Of a DNA stretch of 64,000 nt, positions 49,950-59,302 are shown piece after piece. The DNA comes from Pseudomonadota bacterium (GTDB lineage: Bacteria > Pseudomonadota > Gammaproteobacteria > Steroidobacterales > Steroidobacteraceae). Every line of letters starts with the position of its first letter. The stretch's first letter is position 1. The notes beneath the pieces were generated by a model. It saw only the letters and a program-made list of their open reading frames with translations, did not search any database and was not told the origin of the DNA. Both the position numbers and the translations under genes were made by a program. The stretch spans positions 62,001-126,000 of the forward strand of contig JANXOV010000042.1 of assembly GCA_025357635.1 (NCBI GenBank), given 5' to 3'.

Positions 49950-52754
49950 GTGCGCAAACAAACGACTCTGGCAGGCCTCGCAGGCATCCTCGCCTCCGCC
50001 GCCACCGCATTAGCCGCAGAGCCCGCGGCATCCGCCGCCAGCGATCAATTGCAGGAAATCGTGGTCACCGGCATTCGCGCCAGCCTCGGGCGGGCGCTGG
50101 ATATGAAACGTGACGCGGCGACCATCATCGATTCCATTTCGGCTGAAGAACTGGGCAAGTTTCCCAGCCGCAACGTGGCCGATGCACTGATCAACATTCC
50201 CGGCATCACCGTGGAGAGAACCTCTGGCGGCGAAGGCCAGAACATCACCATCCGCGGCCTGGGCGGTGATTTCAACATCACCACGCTCAACGGACGGATT
50301 CTGGCCACGGAAGACACGGGGCGGGAGTTCCGATTCGACGTCTTGCCATCTGAGATGATCAGCGGTACCGACGTCTACAAGGCGGTTCAAGCCCAGAACC
50401 TGGAGGGCAGCCTCGGCGGCTCGGTGGATCTTCGCTCCGCGCGCCCCTTCGATTTCAAGGGGCTGCATGTCGGCGGATCGGTGGAAGGCGAATACGGCGA
50501 TCTGCCCAAAAAGTGGGGTAAGCGTTATAGCGGCGTCATCAGCAACACTTTCATGGATGACCGCCTGGGCGCGCTGCTGGTCGTGTCGTACTCCAAGCGC
50601 GACACGCGCACCGACAATCTGCACGAAATCTCAACGACTTCGGGCACCGAAACGGATTGGAACACCGACTTCAACAACAACGGCGTCATCGACACCGATG
50701 GCAAGCCGTATTATTTCCCGCAGTTCTACAGCACCGGCGCCATCCTGAGCCAGCACGAGCGGCTGGGCGTATCGGGTGCGTTCCAATTCAAGATCACCGA
50801 TCGCGCCCTGCTGACCATCGACGCGCTGCACACGCGCTACGATGCCTCGCAGCAGAACTACGCAAGCTCCAATCACATCACGCCGCGTGAGGATCAGAGC
50901 CCGGCCACGCTGGCGGATCCCGCAGCCCTAAAATGGATCCCCGGCACGGTCCGCGCCGATGCGAATGGCGTGATCACCAATTTCGACATGAACAATCTCA
51001 CCGCCGAGGTGTTGGACGATGAGGTGGCCCGCGTCGTCAAAACCGATTTGTTCGGGGCCAACCTCAAATGGGATGCCACCGATTCGCTGCACATCATCGC
51101 AGATGCTTATTTGTCGCAATCCAAGCGCGACAGCGGCGGCCAGAACCGCTTCGTGGTGGCGGGCATCCCCGGCGCGGACGCAACCTTCGCCGCGCGAGAC
51201 AACGGCCTGCCCGACCTTGCCATCACGCTGCCCGGCAGCCGTTCGCTGGATCAGGCCACCAACGATGACTACCGCGCGCACTACATCGGCATCGGCGGCG
51301 ACAATCTTAAAGACCGCATCGTCGGCGGCAAGCTGGATTTCAAGCTGGACCTGGACCGCGGTTTCTCCAAGGCGCTCAAATTCGGCGTGAACCTCACCGA
51401 TCGTACCAAGAAGAGCGAGGTCATCGACAACAACGACACGGCCTGCAACTTCTGCGGCTATCCGTTCAGCTTCGGCCAGATCGGCGCCAATGTCATCCAG
51501 CCGCCGGCGATCGACAATCTGCTGGGTGATCTGCCGGGGAATTTTCCGCGCCACTTTGCCACCTTTGACATCGATACCTATCTGGCCTCGCTGTCGCGTG
51601 CCGAGAACAATCCGAACGTGCTCACGTACTGCCCGGATCCGGCCAACGGCTGCCCGCCGGCGCAGTACCCCACCGGATACGCCACCCAGATTCTCAAGCC
51701 CGATCTGCCCGTATCCTTCCAGGTCAAGGAGAAGACCACCTCGGCCTACATCCAGGGCGAGTTTGCCGGCGAACGCTGGCGCGCCGATGCGGGCCTGCGA
51801 CTGGTGCACACCAAGGTCACCTCCACCGGCTACTCGGTGGAACTCGCACCCGGCTTGATCAAGATTCCGGGCGCCTCGGCGGACTACATCGTGAACCTCA
51901 CCGACCCGGTTCCGGTGAGCGGCGGCGGCAGCTACACCAAGGCGCTGCCGGCGGTGAATTTCGCCTATGACCTGCGGCCCGATCTGCGCCTGCGGCTGGC
52001 GGCATCGAAGGTGATTTCCCGGCCTTCGCTGTTCCAACTGAGCACGTCGGTGGACTGGAGCAACTGGTCCTCGGGCTCCTTCATCACCTACCACGCTGGC
52101 AACCCGGACCTGAAGCCCACCGAGGCCAATCAATTCGATGCCTCGCTCGAATGGTACGTGTCGCCCCGCTCCTACCTAGCCGCGGCGGTGTTCTACAAGA
52201 AGGTGAAGAATTTCGTGCGTGATTTCGTGCCTGTCACCAAGACCTACACCGACTCGCAGACCGGTGTCACCGTCACCTACGATGACGTGCAGGTGTTGAA
52301 CGGCAACAGCGGCAAGGTCCGCGGCGCGGAAATTGGCGGGCAGTATCTGTTCGAGAACGGCCTGGGTGTGGTTGCCAACCTCACCGCCACCACCTCCAGC
52401 TCCGAAGTCGACGGCGTGAGCGGCAAGCTGCCCGGCGTCATCCCGCATTCGTACAATGTGAAGCTGCTGTACGAAAAACACGGCTGGAGCAATCAGCTGT
52501 CCTACAGCTACGCATCATCGTTCACGCACGATCTGGACTCGCCCTATGTCGCGGGACTGCCCATCGTCTCGGATGCCTACAAGGAGCTGTCGGCCACCAT
52601 CAGCTACGAGATCGGATCGCACGTCACGGTGTTCGTCGAAGGCACGAACCTGTTGAAGAACGCCGATGCGCGCTTCTCAACCTTCCGCAACGTGCCTGCC
52701 TATTACGAGGCTTGGGGGCGCGCCTACTTCGTCGGCGTGCGCGCGCGGTTGTGA
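49950..52754 (+). CDS. TonB-dependent receptor, probably for an amino-sugar glycan
   Basis: A 934-residue outer-membrane receptor. Signal peptide (residues 1-23, ending ALAA), a TonB-box-like LQEIVVTG at 34-41, a plug domain (EELGKFPSRNVADALINIPGITVER, then ITIRGLGGDFNITTLNGR) and a long beta-barrel with the family's NPDLKPTEANQFDASLEWY segment. It is of the IroE/CirA-like long TonB receptor type common in Xanthomonas and Caulobacter for sugars. It starts at GTG and heads a five-gene operon. Ligand (GalNAc or glycopeptide) is inferred from the downstream genes. Confidence 0.93.
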   Translation: MRKQTTLAGLAGILASAATALAAEPAASAASDQLQEIVVTGIRASLGRALDMKRDAATIIDSISAEELGKFPSRNVADALINIPGITVERTSGGEGQNITIRGLGGDFNITTLNGRILATEDTGREFRFDVLPSEMISGTDVYKAVQAQNLEGSLGGSVDLRSARPFDFKGLHVGGSVEGEYGDLPKKWGKRYSGVISNTFMDDRLGALLVVSYSKRDTRTDNLHEISTTSGTETDWNTDFNNNGVIDTDGKPYYFPQFYSTGAILSQHERLGVSGAFQFKITDRALLTIDALHTRYDASQQNYASSNHITPREDQSPATLADPAALKWIPGTVRADANGVITNFDMNNLTAEVLDDEVARVVKTDLFGANLKWDATDSLHIIADAYLSQSKRDSGGQNRFVVAGIPGADATFAARDNGLPDLAITLPGSRSLDQATNDDYRAHYIGIGGDNLKDRIVGGKLDFKLDLDRGFSKALKFGVNLTDRTKKSEVIDNNDTACNFCGYPFSFGQIGANVIQPPAIDNLLGDLPGNFPRHFATFDIDTYLASLSRAENNPNVLTYCPDPANGCPPAQYPTGYATQILKPDLPVSFQVKEKTTSAYIQGEFAGERWRADAGLRLVHTKVTSTGYSVELAPGLIKIPGASADYIVNLTDPVPVSGGGSYTKALPAVNFAYDLRPDLRLRLAASKVISRPSLFQLSTSVDWSNWSSGSFITYHAGNPDLKPTEANQFDASLEWYVSPRSYLAAAVFYKKVKNFVRDFVPVTKTYTDSQTGVTVTYDDVQVLNGNSGKVRGAEIGGQYLFENGLGVVANLTATTSSSEVDGVSGKLPGVIPHSYNVKLLYEKHGWSNQLSYSYASSFTHDLDSPYVAGLPIVSDAYKELSATISYEIGSHVTVFVEGTNLLKNADARFSTFRNVPAYYEAWGRAYFVGVRARL

Positions 52755-52776
52755 TCCTCAACGGAACCGCGTTCGC

Positions 52777-53670
52777 ATGAACGGCAAGCCCTGGCTCACC
52801 TACGCCCTGGTAACCACCGTGTTCTGGGGCGTGTGGGGCGCATTCGCAGGCGTACCGGCGCAGAACGGCTTCCCGGAAACGCTCACCTACTGCGTATGGG
52901 CGTTGACCATGATTCCGCCCGCGCTGTTCGCGCTGCGCAAAGCGGGCTGGAATCTGCAATGCGACGGCAAGTCAATTTTTCTCGGCTCGCTGGTGGGCCT
53001 GCTAGGGGCCGGTGGACAGATGCTTCTGTTCAAGGCGCTGCAATCCGGGCCGCCCTACCTGATCTTCCCGCTGATCGCACTGTCGCCGGTGATCACCATC
53101 GTGCTGTCGATGCTGGTGTTGAAGGAGCGCGTGCGCAAGCTGGGCGCCATCGGCATCCTGCTTGCGCTGCTGTCGCTGCCGCTGTTCGACTATTCGCCTG
53201 GGCACGAGCATGCAAGCTTTGCAGCCGTTTGGTTCGTGTATGCGCTGATCATCCTGGCAAGCTGGGGCGTGCAAGCCTTTTTCATGCGCTTCGCCAATCG
53301 CAGCATGACGGCCGAAAGCATCTTCTTCTACATGATGCTGACCGGTCTGCTGCTGATTCCCTTCGCACTCAGGCTCACCGATTTCTCGCAGCCCATCAAC
53401 TATGGCGCCGGCGGCCCGTGGCTGGCGGCAGCGGTGCAGACATTGAACTCCATCGGCGCGCTCACGCTGGTGTACGCCTTCCGCCATGGCCGCGCCATTG
53501 TTGTTTCACCGCTGGCCAACGCCGGCGCGCCGTTGATCACGGCAATCATTTCACTGATCCTTGTGGGTGTCGTGCCGCAGCCGCTGAAAGTGGCGGGCAT
53601 CGTGCTCGCCTTCTTTGCCGCATCGCTGCTCGCCATCGAACCCGAAGACGTTGCGCCTGCGACAGCATGA
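52777..53670 (+). CDS. DMT-superfamily (EamA-like) permease
   Basis: A 297-residue membrane protein with about ten helices in two homologous halves, the drug/metabolite transporter pattern. The second half contains SPLANAGAPLITAIISLIL. It begins 22 nt after the receptor gene and 19 nt before agaZ ends the spacing. In this position it probably imports the amino sugar across the inner membrane in place of a PTS; direct substrate evidence is absent. Confidence 0.82.
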   Translation: MNGKPWLTYALVTTVFWGVWGAFAGVPAQNGFPETLTYCVWALTMIPPALFALRKAGWNLQCDGKSIFLGSLVGLLGAGGQMLLFKALQSGPPYLIFPLIALSPVITIVLSMLVLKERVRKLGAIGILLALLSLPLFDYSPGHEHASFAAVWFVYALIILASWGVQAFFMRFANRSMTAESIFFYMMLTGLLLIPFALRLTDFSQPINYGAGGPWLAAAVQTLNSIGALTLVYAFRHGRAIVVSPLANAGAPLITAIISLILVGVVPQPLKVAGIVLAFFAASLLAIEPEDVAPATA

Positions 53671-53689
53671 GCCGGCAGAGAGCATCCGC

Positions 53690-54973
53690 ATGAACTTCGT
53701 TCTCGACGCCGTGCGTCGTCACAAGCAAGGCGGCGGCGGCGTATTTTCGGTGTGCTCGGCGCACCCACTGGTCATCGAAGCCGCGCTGCGGCACGCTCGC
53801 GAGCGCGGCGGCTGTGCGTTGATCGAAGCCACGTCCAATCAGGTCGATCAGAACGGCGGCTACACCGGGATGAAGCCCAGGGATTTCGCCGCCTACATCC
53901 ATGCGATTGCAGCCAATGCCGGCCTGCCGGCCGGGCGTGTGCTGCTTGGCGGGGATCACCTCGGCCCCAACACCTGGCAACATCTGCACGCCAATGAAGC
54001 CATGGCCCATGCGACCGTACTGGTGCAGCAATACGTCGAGGCCGGGTTTCGCAAAATCCACCTGGACTGTTCCATGGCATGCGCCGGTGATCCGGCGCCG
54101 CTGGGCGATGAGATCATCGCGCGGCGCGCGGCGCAGCTGGCCGCGGCGGCTGAGGCCGCGTGGCGCAACAGCGGCGGCGAACCGCCCATTTACATCGTCG
54201 GCTCCGAGGTGCCGGTGCCCGGCGGTGCGCACGAAACACTGAATGAGCTGGCCGTCACCACGCCCGAAGCGGCCGCGGCCACCATCGCCGCCCATCAGCG
54301 CGCCTTCGATGCACTGGGAATCGCAGAGGCCTGGCCGCGCGTCATCGGCCTGGTGGTGCAACCGGGCGTGGAGTTCGATCATCACACGGTCATCGACTAC
54401 GCACCGGCGGCCGCCGCGCGGCTGAGCCGGCATATCGAGCAGTATCCCACCATGGTGTACGAGGCTCACTCGACCGACTATCAGACCACCGCCGCACTGC
54501 GCTGCCTGGTGCGCGATCACTTCGCCATTCTCAAAGTGGGACCCGGCCTGAGCTTCGCGATGCGCGAGGCGCTATGGGCTTTGGACCGCATCGAATCCGA
54601 GTGGCTTGGCGCGGACGTCGGCGCGGGACTCAAAGCCACGGTGCTTGAGGCCATGCGGCGCGATCCCCGCCACTGGATCAAATATTACTCCGACCGCAGT
54701 CCCGAGCAGTTGCTGCTCGACCAGCAGTACAGCCTGAGTGACCGCATCCGCTACTACTGGCCCGTGCCTGAGGTGCAAGCCGCACTGACGCGGCTGCTCG
54801 CCAATCTGCAGGCTTCCCCGCCGCCACTGGCCCTGGTGAGTCAGTACATGCCGGAAGAATACGAAGCAGTGCGCAGCGCAGGACTGGCTTTGAACGGCCG
54901 GGACCTGATTCTGCATCGCATCGGGCGCGTGCTGAATGGCTATGCCGGCGCCTGCGCATCGGGTGCCGCATGA
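53690..54973 (+). CDS. agaZ: Tagatose-bisphosphate aldolase accessory subunit AgaZ/KbaZ/GatZ family
   Basis: A 427-residue protein. CALIEATSNQVDQNGGYTGM and LLGGDHLGPNTWQHL are the signatures of the GatZ/KbaZ/AgaZ family. These proteins stabilise and activate the class II tagatose-1,6-bisphosphate aldolase (KbaY/GatY/AgaY); older annotations call them tagatose-6-phosphate kinases. No catalytic aldolase gene is seen in the window. The stop overlaps agaS (ATGA). Confidence 0.9.
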   Translation: MNFVLDAVRRHKQGGGGVFSVCSAHPLVIEAALRHARERGGCALIEATSNQVDQNGGYTGMKPRDFAAYIHAIAANAGLPAGRVLLGGDHLGPNTWQHLHANEAMAHATVLVQQYVEAGFRKIHLDCSMACAGDPAPLGDEIIARRAAQLAAAAEAAWRNSGGEPPIYIVGSEVPVPGGAHETLNELAVTTPEAAAATIAAHQRAFDALGIAEAWPRVIGLVVQPGVEFDHHTVIDYAPAAAARLSRHIEQYPTMVYEAHSTDYQTTAALRCLVRDHFAILKVGPGLSFAMREALWALDRIESEWLGADVGAGLKATVLEAMRRDPRHWIKYYSDRSPEQLLLDQQYSLSDRIRYYWPVPEVQAALTRLLANLQASPPPLALVSQYMPEEYEAVRSAGLALNGRDLILHRIGRVLNGYAGACASGAA

Positions 54974-56127
54974 ACGGGCAGCACCTGGGCATCGGCGAAG
55001 CGGAACTGGAGCGCCGGCGCGCCCTGTGGACGGCGCGCGAAATCCAACAGCAGCCGCGGGCCTGGCGCCGCACCCAGGATATGCTGCGCGGTCAGGCCGC
55101 CCCCATCGAGGCTTTCCTGAAGCCGCTGATGGCGATAGACACGCTGCGCATCATTCTGACCGGCGCAGGCTCCTCCGCCTACATCGGCGAATGTCTCGCG
55201 CCACAACTGTCGCGAACGCTGAACCGGCGCGTCGAAGCCATCGCCACCACGGATCTGGTCAGCGGTCCGCGCGACTATCTGCAGCGCCAGCTGCCCACGC
55301 TGCTGGTATCGTTCGGCCGCTCCGGCAACAGCCCTGAGAGCATCGCCGCAGCGCAAGCCGCCGAGCAGCTGGTCGAGAACTGCCATCAACTCATCATCAC
55401 CTGCAACGCGCAAGGGCAGCTGTACCGCCGCGCCGCCGTCGATCCCCACAGCCTGCCGCTGCTGCTGCCCGAGGAGACGCACGACCGCAGCTTCGCCATG
55501 ACCTCGAGCTTCAGCGCCATGCTGCTTGCGGGCAGGCTCGCCCTGTCCGGTCCGATGACCGGCGACCCCGTGGCGCCACTGATGGCGGCCGGCGAGCGCG
55601 TGCTGTCGCAATACGCGCCGGCCTTGCGGGAACTGGCGGCGCGGCAGCACGCGCGCGTGGTGTTCCTTGGAAGCAAGGGGCTGCAGGGGCTGGCTCGGGA
55701 AGCGTCGCTGAAACTGATGGAATTGACCGACGGCGAGGTGGTGACGCTGGCCGACTCGCCGCTGGGATTCCGGCATGGCCCCAAGACCATCATCCATGCG
55801 GACACGCTGGTGTTCGTGTTCCTGTCGAACGATCAGCTGACCCGCCGCTACGATCTGGATCTGGCGCGCGAACTGCGCCGCGATGCGCGCGCCAACCGCA
55901 TCATCACCATCGGCGCTCAGCCCGATCCGGACTGCCCGTCGCAGGATCATCTGCTGCTGCCGGAACTGGCGTTGGTCAACGACAGCGAACTGATGCCCGC
56001 GTTTGTGATGTTCGCGCAAATTTACGCCTTCCACCGCGCGTTGTGCCTGGCCAACTCTCCGGACAGCCCCAGCGCCAGCGGCACAGTGAACCGCGTGGTA
56101 CAAGGCGTTACCATTCATTCCTTTTGA
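54970..56127 (+). CDS. agaS: SIS-domain galactosamine-6-phosphate deaminase/isomerase AgaS
   Basis: A 385-residue protein with two SIS domains: ILTGAGSSAYIGE and VSFGRSGNSPES in the first, VFLGSKGLQGLAREASLKLMELTDGEV in the second. It resembles the glucosamine-synthase isomerase half without the glutaminase. AgaS converts galactosamine-6-phosphate to tagatose-6-phosphate and ammonia. Neighbouring AgaZ and kinase genes favour AgaS over other SIS proteins. Confidence 0.9.
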   Translation: MNGQHLGIGEAELERRRALWTAREIQQQPRAWRRTQDMLRGQAAPIEAFLKPLMAIDTLRIILTGAGSSAYIGECLAPQLSRTLNRRVEAIATTDLVSGPRDYLQRQLPTLLVSFGRSGNSPESIAAAQAAEQLVENCHQLIITCNAQGQLYRRAAVDPHSLPLLLPEETHDRSFAMTSSFSAMLLAGRLALSGPMTGDPVAPLMAAGERVLSQYAPALRELAARQHARVVFLGSKGLQGLAREASLKLMELTDGEVVTLADSPLGFRHGPKTIIHADTLVFVFLSNDQLTRRYDLDLARELRRDARANRIITIGAQPDPDCPSQDHLLLPELALVNDSELMPAFVMFAQIYAFHRALCLANSPDSPSASGTVNRVVQGVTIHSF

Positions 56128-56142
56128 CGCAAAGGGCAGCCC

Positions 56143-57108
56143 ATGTTCCTGGGAGTCGACGGTGGCGGCAGCAAGACCGAGTTCGTGCTGCTCGATGCAG
56201 ACGGGCGGTTGCTCGCCCGGCACCAGCAAACCGGCAGCTATTACATCCAGGTGGGCATGGACGAGGTGCGGCGCGTCGTGATGCACGGCACCGGCGAGGT
56301 GTTGCGCGAAGCCGGCGCAGCGCCCTCTGGCGTCACATTCGCGTTCTTCGGCCTGCCGGCGCACGGTGAAGATCAGGAGCACACCGCCACGCTCGATGAG
56401 TTGCCGCGCGCCATTCTGGCGGCGGATCGCTATCGCTGCGGCAACGACATGATCTGCGGCTGGGCCGGCTCACTGGGCTGCCGCGAGGGCATCAATGTCG
56501 TGGCCGGCACCGGCTCCATCTGCTACGGCGAACGCGCCGGCCGCAGCGCGCGCTGCGGCGGCTGGGGCGAACTGTTCAGCGATGAAGGCTCCGCGTACTG
56601 GATCGCCCGCGAAGGACTCGCCCTGTTTTCGAAAATGAGCGACGGCCGGCTTCCGCGTGGCCCGCTGCACGCGCTGCTGGTCAAGCAGCTGACGCTCATT
56701 GAGGACTTGTATCTCACCGATCTGATCTACAACGGCTGGAAGCAGGAGCGCAACCGGATCGCGGCGCTGTCGCAATGGGTCAAGGACGCGGCGGATGCCG
56801 GAGATGAAACGGCGCGCGATGTGTTCCGGCGCGCCGGCATCGAGCTGGCGGCGCTGATCGGCGCCACGCGCCGCAAGCTTGGCTTCGACGAATCCGCACC
56901 GGTGCCCGTCTCGTACTCCGGCGGCGCCTTCAATGCCGGCGGCTGGCTGCTGGAGCCGATGATGGGGGCATTGCACGGCGACTACGCGCACTATGCGCTG
57001 CAACGCCCGCGATTCTCGCCCGCCATCGGCGCCGCTTTGTATGCGGCGCGCTGCGCCGGCACGGCATTCGGGGAGCCGGCGCTGCGCAGGCTGGAGCAGG
57101 ATTCGTAG
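56143..57108 (+). CDS. BadF/BadG-family amino-sugar kinase (AgaK/GlcNAc-kinase-like)
   Basis: A 321-residue actin-fold kinase: FLGVDGGGSKTEFVLLDADG (phosphate-1), NVVAGTGSICYG (phosphate-2) and GGWGELFSDEGSAYWIAREGL, the signature of N-acetylglucosamine kinase-like proteins. In non-PTS GalNAc pathways such a kinase makes GalNAc-6-phosphate. It starts 15 nt after agaS and ends 7 nt from the convergent regulator. Confidence 0.85.
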   Translation: MFLGVDGGGSKTEFVLLDADGRLLARHQQTGSYYIQVGMDEVRRVVMHGTGEVLREAGAAPSGVTFAFFGLPAHGEDQEHTATLDELPRAILAADRYRCGNDMICGWAGSLGCREGINVVAGTGSICYGERAGRSARCGGWGELFSDEGSAYWIAREGLALFSKMSDGRLPRGPLHALLVKQLTLIEDLYLTDLIYNGWKQERNRIAALSQWVKDAADAGDETARDVFRRAGIELAALIGATRRKLGFDESAPVPVSYSGGAFNAGGWLLEPMMGALHGDYAHYALQRPRFSPAIGAALYAARCAGTAFGEPALRRLEQDS

Positions 57109-57115
57109 CGGCGGG

Positions 57116-57892
57116 CTACAGCGGCACGCGGATCACATCGACGCCGATGTCCGTGAGCGCTGCGAGCACATCGCGCGCGATGCGTTCATCCGTGATCAAT
57201 TTGTCGATGCGCGAGGGCTCCAGGATCCGGTGCAGGCAGACTTTGCCGAACTTTGAGGAATCCATCACCACGATGATCTCGGCGGCGGCTTCGCACATCA
57301 TGCGATTCAACACCGCCTCGGGCTCGAAATGCGTGCTGACGCCCTTGGCCAGATCAAAGCCATCGACACCCAGGAACAACTTGTCCACCGACAGATCGCG
57401 CATCCCATGCTCGGCCTGCGACCCATACAGCGACATGTTCTTGCGCCGCAGGGCGCCGCCCAGCATGAGCAGGTTGATCTTTTCGTGCGCGGCAATCTCA
57501 TTCGCGATGGCCAAATCGTTGGTCAGAACGGTCAGCTCCATTTCCTTGGGAAGGTGCACGGCGATCTGCAGCGTGGTGGTGCCGGAATCCAGCACAATGG
57601 CATCGCCCACCGCCACCATCGCTGCCGCCATCTTGCCGATGGCGGCCTTCTCAGCCGCGAAGCGCTGCCGCTTGGTCTCCAGCGCCGCTTCGGGCGCGGA
57701 GGTTTGTCGTTCGCGCAACACCGCGCCGCCATAGGCGCGGGCCGCCATGCCGATGCGCGCAAGAAAGCCCAGGTCCTGGCGGATGGTCTGCGTGGAAACC
57801 TGGAATAGTTGCGACAGCGCGTTGACCTGAACGCTGCCCTGCTCACGCAGCAGGGTGAGGATTTTTTCGCGGCGTTTACTGGTGTCACGCAT
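57116..57892 (-). CDS. DeoR-family transcriptional regulator, AgaR-like
   Basis: A 258-residue regulator from the Met at 57892 (MRDTSKRREKILTLL). A winged HTH covers residues about 5-55 (VNALSQLFQVSTQTIRQDLGFL). A DeoRC sugar-phosphate sensor domain follows (DAIVLDSGTTTLQIA, LTVLTNDLAIANEI). It is convergent with the kinase gene. It probably represses the receptor operon until a phosphorylated amino sugar accumulates, acting on the TTTCGTT-type operator at 49864-49925. Confidence 0.88.
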   Translation of the reverse strand: MRDTSKRREKILTLLREQGSVQVNALSQLFQVSTQTIRQDLGFLARIGMAARAYGGAVLRERQTSAPEAALETKRQRFAAEKAAIGKMAAAMVAVGDAIVLDSGTTTLQIAVHLPKEMELTVLTNDLAIANEIAAHEKINLLMLGGALRRKNMSLYGSQAEHGMRDLSVDKLFLGVDGFDLAKGVSTHFEPEAVLNRMMCEAAAEIIVVMDSSKFGKVCLHRILEPSRIDKLITDERIARDVLAALTDIGVDVIRVPL

Positions 57893-57991
57893 GGGCGGGG
57901 CAGTATTGCCAAGAACGGCCGGCGAAAGCAACCGCGCACTGCGCTAACATTGAGCCTCAAGCCTCGCCATTGAGATCAAGGGGAATTCCAC

Positions 57992-59302
57992 ATGAACCTG
58001 TCTGCCACCGCGCCCAAGATGGCGCTCGCGTTGCTGGGACTGCTGAGCGCTGCGTTGCACGCCGCCGACGCGCCGGCCGCCAGGCCCGAAGAATCGGGAT
58101 TCTCGGCGCAACGCATCGCCGCCATCGATCACTTTTATGAACAGCAAGTGCAGCACGGCGACATGGCCGGGATGGTGCTGCTGATTGCCCGACACGGCAG
58201 GATCGTGCATCAGAGCGCGATCGGTTATGCGGATCTGGTGACCCGCAAGCCGCTGACGACCGATGCGCTGTACCGCTGGTACTCCATGACCAAGCCGCTC
58301 ACCTCCACGGCATTGATGATGCTGTACGAACAAGGCCGCTTTCAGCTGCAGGACCCGGTCTCGAAGTACCTGCCGGAATTCGCCACCCTGCGCGTGCTGC
58401 GCAAGCCCGACGGCCCGCTCACCGACACGGTGCCGTTGGAGCGGGTGCTCACCGTTCAGGACGTGATGCGGCATACGGCCGGGTTCACCCATGGACTGGG
58501 CGCAGATGCCTACGAGTTATCGTATAACGACGCCGGCGTGTTCGGCGTGGACGTGACGCTGTCGGAGATGATGAAAAAACTCGCCGCCATTCCGCTGCAC
58601 CGGCAGCCGGGCACCGCGTTCGAGTACGGCGTAGGCCCCGACATTCAGGCACGACTGGTGGAGGTGCTGTCCGGGCTGCCCTTCGATGAGTATCTGCGGC
58701 GCAATCTGTTCGAACCACTCAAGATGAAGGACAGCGGGTTCTATGCCGCGGGCGATTCCGCCAAGCGCCTGGTGCCGGTGTCCTGGTGGAACAAGCAGGG
58801 AAAGCTTGTTCCGCTGGACGGGCCGCATGGCCATCCCGACGGCGGCTTTCTCGTACAGCCCTGGTCGGTGAACAGCTATACGGTGAATCACCTGCGCAAG
58901 GGCGGCAGCTTTGGCCTCATCGGCACGGCCGAGGACTACTGGCGCTTCGCGCAGATGATGGCCAATGGCGGACAACTCGACGGCATCCGCATCCTGAGTC
59001 CGCGCACGGTGGCCTACATGACGCGCGATCACCTGGGCAGCATCGAAATGCCCGCCGACAGCGGCGGCAGCAGCGGCATGGGATTTGGTCTGGGCTTCGC
59101 GGTGATCAAGGACCCGGCCATCGCCGGCGAGATGAGCTCGGTGGGCACGTACACCTGGGCCGGCGCAGCCGCGACCTATTTCTGGGTCGATCCCAAGGAA
59201 GACCTGGTGGTGGTGGCGCTGACCCAGCTCATGGAGGCGCCGGCAGCGGAGCCGCTGTGGAGACAGCTGCGTGCGCTGGTGTACTCAGCGCTGATCGACT
59301 GA
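57992..59302 (+). CDS. Secreted serine hydrolase, beta-lactamase class C/esterase fold
   Basis: A 436-residue protein with a signal peptide (residues 1-25, ending LHAA). The SxxK motif SMTK is at residues 98-101, and a Tyr motif occurs in AFEYGVGPD. Such proteins are esterases, D-Ala carboxypeptidase-like enzymes or cyclic-peptide hydrolases rather than true beta-lactamases as a rule. TAACAT, about 40 nt upstream, may be its -10. The gene lies between the regulator and the GH36 gene; its 3' end overlaps the latter by 18 nt, convergently. Confidence 0.85.
   Translation: MNLSATAPKMALALLGLLSAALHAADAPAARPEESGFSAQRIAAIDHFYEQQVQHGDMAGMVLLIARHGRIVHQSAIGYADLVTRKPLTTDALYRWYSMTKPLTSTALMMLYEQGRFQLQDPVSKYLPEFATLRVLRKPDGPLTDTVPLERVLTVQDVMRHTAGFTHGLGADAYELSYNDAGVFGVDVTLSEMMKKLAAIPLHRQPGTAFEYGVGPDIQARLVEVLSGLPFDEYLRRNLFEPLKMKDSGFYAAGDSAKRLVPVSWWNKQGKLVPLDGPHGHPDGGFLVQPWSVNSYTVNHLRKGGSFGLIGTAEDYWRFAQMMANGGQLDGIRILSPRTVAYMTRDHLGSIEMPADSGGSSGMGFGLGFAVIKDPAIAGEMSSVGTYTWAGAAATYFWVDPKEDLVVVALTQLMEAPAAEPLWRQLRALVYSALID

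Noticed and set aside
54940-56382. A 480-codon minus-strand frame opposite agaS and the kinase
   Set aside because: The plus-strand proteins carry SIS and kinase motifs and operon spacing; the antisense frame has none.
57992-59302. Reading the SxxK hydrolase as an antibiotic-resistance beta-lactamase
   Set aside because: The fold is shared with many esterases and peptidases, and the canonical YxN and KTG context of AmpC is not clear, so resistance is not claimed.
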